The translations under genes and the position numbers were made by a program. A stretch of 17,354 nt of DNA from Thiobacillus sp. (GTDB taxonomy: Bacteria; Pseudomonadota; Gammaproteobacteria; Burkholderiales; Thiobacillaceae), in contig NZ_JANJXQ010000100.1 in assembly GCF_024708915.1 (NCBI RefSeq), positions 1-17,354 on the forward strand, in the 5' to 3' direction. Under the pieces are notes generated by a model. It worked only from the letters and a program-made list of their open reading frames with translations. It did not search any database and was not told the DNA's origin. How positions within the stretch are numbered: the stretch's first letter is position 1; every line of letters starts with the position of its first letter. Positions 14,191-17,354 of the stretch are shown here, in pieces.

Positions 14191-15384
14191 TCAGCGCGGT
14201 TTCACCCGCACGCCGTCCTTGATCGTCTCGTCGGGGTGCGCGACCACCTTGTCGCCGGCCGCAAGTCCTGACAGCACCTCGGTGGCGAGCCCGGCGCGCT
14301 GACCGAGCTCGACCGGCGCCAGGCGTGCGCGGCGGCCATCGATCACGAACGCCGCCCAGCCCTCGCCCTGCCGGAACAACGCGCTGGTCGGCAGCTGCAG
14401 CACGTCCTGCCCTTCCCACAGCACGAAGCGCGCCTCCACCCGGTAGCCGTCGCCGAGGCGCGCCCACGCCTCGCGCGGCGCGGCGAAATCGACGATGACG
14501 CGCACCCGCTGCTCCTCGACGCCGAGCGCCGAGATCTTGGTGAAGCCGCTCGGCTCGACCACACGCACGCGGCCTTCGACCGGGCGCTCGCCGCCCCAGC
14601 GGTCGAGGATCACCTTCGAGCCGGGCGCAATCTTCACTGCGTGGGTCGACAGCACCTCGACCTCGATTTCCAGGCTGGCGGGATCGCCGATATCGAGCAG
14701 CGGCTGCCCGGCCGTCACTGCGCCTTCGCTTTCGTGCAGCAGCTTCAATACGTGGGCGGCAACCGGTGCGCGCACCGGCATCTGCTCGGTCGTGCCGCCA
14801 GCCTGCAGCCGGTCGGTGCTGGCGACCGCCGCCTGCGCCGTCGCCAGGTCGAAACGCGCCACCCGCACCGCGTGCTGCACCGCGGCCTCGGCGGCGCGGG
14901 CGCGGGTTTCCGCGGTGCGCGCGCTGTCGAGTGCCTGAGCGGAGACGAAATTCGATTGCCGCAGCGCTTCAACGCGGGCGCGCTCCTGCTGCGCCAGCTG
15001 CGCTGCGGCACTGGCGGCGCGGGCATTCTCCTGCGCGGCGGCGAGCGCGGCCTGAGCGGCGCGCGCCTGCGCCTGCGCCTGCGCACGGGTGCGCGGATCG
15101 AGCGCCACCGAACGCGCCGGCTCGATCACCGCGACCACCTGCCCGGCGGCGACGGCATCCCCGGCCTTGAGGTCGATGCGGCGGAGATAACCCGCCACCG
15201 GCGCCGACACGGTATAACGCTCGCGCACCCGCGTCTTGCCCTCCTCCTCCACCGTCACCGCCAGCGGCGCGCGCGCCGCTTCGGCGACGTCGACCGGCAC
15301 CGCGCGCGGCATGAAGCCAAGTGCGAGGCCCGCCGCCACTACGGCGGCGGTCGCCAGCATTCCGATTTTTGCGCGCAGCCGCAT
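14191..15384 (-). CDS. HlyD/MacA-type periplasmic adaptor (membrane fusion protein)
   Basis: The 397-residue product is the periplasmic adaptor of an ABC export or efflux system. An N-terminal membrane anchor (about 7-25, IGMLATAAVVAAGLALGF) leads to a first lipoyl half (about 57-88, VSAPVAGYLRRIDLKAGDAV). A long Ala/Gln/Arg-rich coiled-coil hairpin follows (about 90-185), then the second lipoyl half (MPVRAPVAAHVLKLLHESEG), the beta-barrel (LEIEVEVLSTHAVKIAPGSK) and a C-terminal proximal domain ending in IKDGVRVKPR. ATG 15384 is preceded by CGGAGAAAC, a good ribosome site; an upstream start at 15453 would overlap the permease. It follows the permease by 14 bp, so they are surely co-transcribed. 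No outer-membrane partner is in the window. Confidence 0.92.
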   Translation of the reverse strand: MRLRAKIGMLATAAVVAAGLALGFMPRAVPVDVAEAARAPLAVTVEEEGKTRVRERYTVSAPVAGYLRRIDLKAGDAVAAGQVVAVIEPARSVALDPRTRAQAQAQARAAQAALAAAQENARAASAAAQLAQQERARVEALRQSNFVSAQALDSARTAETRARAAEAAVQHAVRVARFDLATAQAAVASTDRLQAGGTTEQMPVRAPVAAHVLKLLHESEGAVTAGQPLLDIGDPASLEIEVEVLSTHAVKIAPGSKVILDRWGGERPVEGRVRVVEPSGFTKISALGVEEQRVRVIVDFAAPREAWARLGDGYRVEARFVLWEGQDVLQLPTSALFRQGEGWAAFVIDGRRARLAPVELGQRAGLATEVLSGLAAGDKVVAHPDETIKDGVRVKPR

Positions 15385-15398
15385 GTTTCTCCGTTGCC

Positions 15399-17354
15399 CT
15401 ATTCGCGAGTTTTCAATACCGCCACCAGATCGAGCCGGCCGAGGCGATGCCACAGCAGCAGGCCGGACAGCAGTGCGGAGACGATGATAACGGAGGCGCC
15501 CATGGCATAGTTTTGCGGCGTCAGGATCAGCGGCAGCCGGTACAGCTCGCTCTGGAACGCCACCACCAGGATGCCGACCAGGCCGATGCCGACCACGAAG
15601 CCGGCCGGGATCGCCGCCAGCGTCAGCAGCGCCAGATCCCCCAGCAGGATATAGGCGATCTCGCCGCGGGTGAAGCCCAGCACGCGCAGGCTGGCAAGCT
15701 CGCGGCCACGCTCGGACAGGCTGATGCGCGCGCTGTTGTAGACCACGCCGAAGCCGATCGCGCCGGCGAGCAGCGTCGCCACCAGGTTGTAGAACAGGAT
15801 GAACTCGCCGATGGTGGCGTAGAAGCTCTGCACTGCCGCCTTGTTGGCGACCATGCCGAGCACGCGCGGGCGCTCGTGCAGATCCGCGTAGAGCCGCGCC
15901 TCGGCGCCTGGCTGTACCGCGAGGTAGGCGCCCGAGACCGTGTTGCCCTCGCGCATCAGGGCGTTGAGCGAGTCCTGCTGCATGTAGGCCGACACCCCGA
16001 GATACTGTTTGGTGATGCCGAGCACCGGAACCTGCCGCACCGGGCGGCTGCCCTCCAGCACCTCGATCGTCAGCAGGTCGCCTGGCTTCACGTGCAGGAT
16101 CTCGTTCGCCAGGTGGTCGGTGAGTACCACGCCGCCCGGCGGCACCGCCACCGGCTGCAGCTGGCTGTCGAGCGAGCGGTGCAGCCGGCCTTCGGGCTGG
16201 ATGCCGAAGACGGCCGCACGATGGCGGTACTGCCCGAAACGCAGGATCGCCGGGACGTCGCGGTAGCCCTCGACGTGGTCGACGCCGGGCAGTGCGGCCA
16301 GCTCATGCAGCGCGCGCCCCGAAGTCGGCTCGATGAAGGTGAGTGCCAGATCCTCGCGCGCGGCCTGGCGGAACTGCACGTCGACCATGAAGTCGATCGC
16401 GCCCTTCTGGTAATTGCCCACCATCATCAGCCCGCAGGCGCAGGCGATCCCCAGGATGGAGAGCAGCGACTTCACCGGGTGCCGCCCGATGTGGCGCAGC
16501 ACCATGCGCGACGGCGCGGCGAGCCAGCGCGCAAGGCCGAGACGCTCGAACACACTGACATGGTAGGCGAGCGGGGTCTCCGGGCGCATCCCTTCCGCGG
16601 GCGGCAGCCGCACCGCACGGATCACCGACAACAGTGTGCCGCTCACCGCAGCGAAGGCGGAGATCGCAAGCGCGATCAGGACGACCCCGGCGCGCAATTG
16701 GTAGTCGAGATAGGGAAAGCGAAAGCTCGTCTCGGTGTAGACGTGCGCCAGCCCCTGGCCGAACCAGGCGCCGAGCGCAAGGCCCGCCGCCGCCCCGAGC
16801 ACCGCCATCAGCAACACCAGTTTGACGTAATGCGCGCCGATCGCGAGATAGCTGTAGCCGAAGGCCTTGAGGATGGCGATCTGGTCGCGCTGCAAGGCGA
16901 TCAGCCGGCTCAGGACGACGTTCAGCAGGAAGGCGGCGACGCCGAGGAAGATTGCCGGAAACACCGTCGCCATGGTCTGCAGCTGCTTCAGCTCTTCCGA
17001 CAGGAAACGGTTGGAAAACTGGTCGTCGCGGCCGTAGGCGCCGGTGCCGCCGTAGGTCGCGAGCACGGCGTCGACGCGGTCGATCACGTCCTGCTCGCGG
17101 GCGTCGCGCGCGAGCGTGAGGCTGATCTGGTTGAACGCGCCCTCCATGTCGTAGGCAGCGGCGAGTGCGCTGCGCCCCATCCACAGCACGCCGTAGCGCT
17201 TGAAGTCGGGGAACATCGCGCCGGGCGCGATCTGGTAGACGTATTCCGGCGACACCGCGACGCCGACCACCGTCAGCCGCTTGCGCTTGCCGTTGATGAT
17301 CGCGGCGAGCGTATCGCCCGGCTGGAAACCGTGGGCATCGGCGAAGGTGTCGGA
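15399..17354 (-). CDS. FtsX-type ABC transporter permease (N-terminus beyond window)
   Basis: The last 651 residues are visible; the frame stays open to base 17354, where it reads SDTFADAHGFQPGDTLAAII, part of the N-terminal periplasmic domain. Membrane segments occur near ATVFPAIFLGVAAFLLNVVL, VKLVLLMAVLGAAAGLALGA and AGVVLIALAISAFAAVSGTL. After HPVKSLLSILGIACACGLMM comes a second periplasmic domain, then a C-terminal FtsX module with the signature ELASLRVLGFTRGEIAYILL and three more helices. The protein thus has two MacB/FtsX halves, the layout of large single-chain permeases (about 780-800 residues). Such permeases work with a separate ATPase, probably upstream beyond the right edge, and with the HlyD-type protein 14 bp downstream. 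The substrate is unknown. Confidence 0.93.
   Translation of the reverse strand, partial: SDTFADAHGFQPGDTLAAIINGKRKRLTVVGVAVSPEYVYQIAPGAMFPDFKRYGVLWMGRSALAAAYDMEGAFNQISLTLARDAREQDVIDRVDAVLATYGGTGAYGRDDQFSNRFLSEELKQLQTMATVFPAIFLGVAAFLLNVVLSRLIALQRDQIAILKAFGYSYLAIGAHYVKLVLLMAVLGAAAGLALGAWFGQGLAHVYTETSFRFPYLDYQLRAGVVLIALAISAFAAVSGTLLSVIRAVRLPPAEGMRPETPLAYHVSVFERLGLARWLAAPSRMVLRHIGRHPVKSLLSILGIACACGLMMVGNYQKGAIDFMVDVQFRQAAREDLALTFIEPTSGRALHELAALPGVDHVEGYRDVPAILRFGQYRHRAAVFGIQPEGRLHRSLDSQLQPVAVPPGGVVLTDHLANEILHVKPGDLLTIEVLEGSRPVRQVPVLGITKQYLGVSAYMQQDSLNALMREGNTVSGAYLAVQPGAEARLYADLHERPRVLGMVANKAAVQSFYATIGEFILFYNLVATLLAGAIGFGVVYNSARISLSERGRELASLRVLGFTRGEIAYILLGDLALLTLAAIPAGFVVGIGLVGILVVAFQSELYRLPLILTPQNYAMGASVIIVSALLSGLLLWHRLGRLDLVAVLKTRE

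Noticed and set aside
14766..15170. Plus-strand 134-codon frame over the adaptor gene
   Set aside because: It is a low-complexity Pro/Arg/Ala shadow of the coiled-coil coding region.

Overview
The window reads as a high-GC betaproteobacterial chromosome segment, most likely from Burkholderiales, family Comamonadaceae (Acidovorax/Alicycliphilus-like). The call rests on the PurL, Map and GlnD sequences, the map-glnD gene order, and a short interspersed repeat around an AGCTATC core that I recall from memory as common in that family. No database search was possible.

Left part (1-6965) is core genome. The 5' two-fifths to half of purL (minus strand, running off the left edge) is divergent from map and glnD (plus strand). 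glnD converges on a peptide deformylase gene (def, minus), which is divergent from a small DUF454 membrane-protein gene (ybaN-like, plus). A complete tRNA-Asn(GUU) with its own -10 box and an intrinsic terminator closes this part.

Middle part (about 7000-9355) looks like accessory DNA next to the tRNA. It holds a small winged-helix-type protein, a structured 121-bp leader with direct repeats, a small protein with a C-terminal J-domain-like HPD segment, a truncated remnant of a VF530/DUF2132 gene, a secreted DUF4124 protein, an orphan PIN-domain protein that seems to lack its first catalytic Asp, and a 189-bp hairpin-bearing spacer. I see no integrase and no duplicated tRNA 3' end.

Right part (9356-17354) carries a large c-di-GMP enzyme with a predicted heme-c sensor (DUF3365-PAS-GAF-GGDEF-EAL). 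Next to its start is a 224-bp MITE-like element with 22-bp perfect terminal inverted repeats. Beyond it are a HIT-family hydrolase divergent from a COG1926-type phosphoribosyltransferase, a second repeat element, then a minus-strand operon of an FtsX-type ABC permease (running off the right edge) followed by an HlyD-type periplasmic adaptor.

The most unusual signal is a ~55-bp structured core (two consecutive hairpins) found twice, once inside the TIR-bounded element (12474-12528) and once in an otherwise different repeat (13982-14035). The inner stem of the second hairpin differs at two base pairs, each difference compensatory, which suggests that structure has been preserved.
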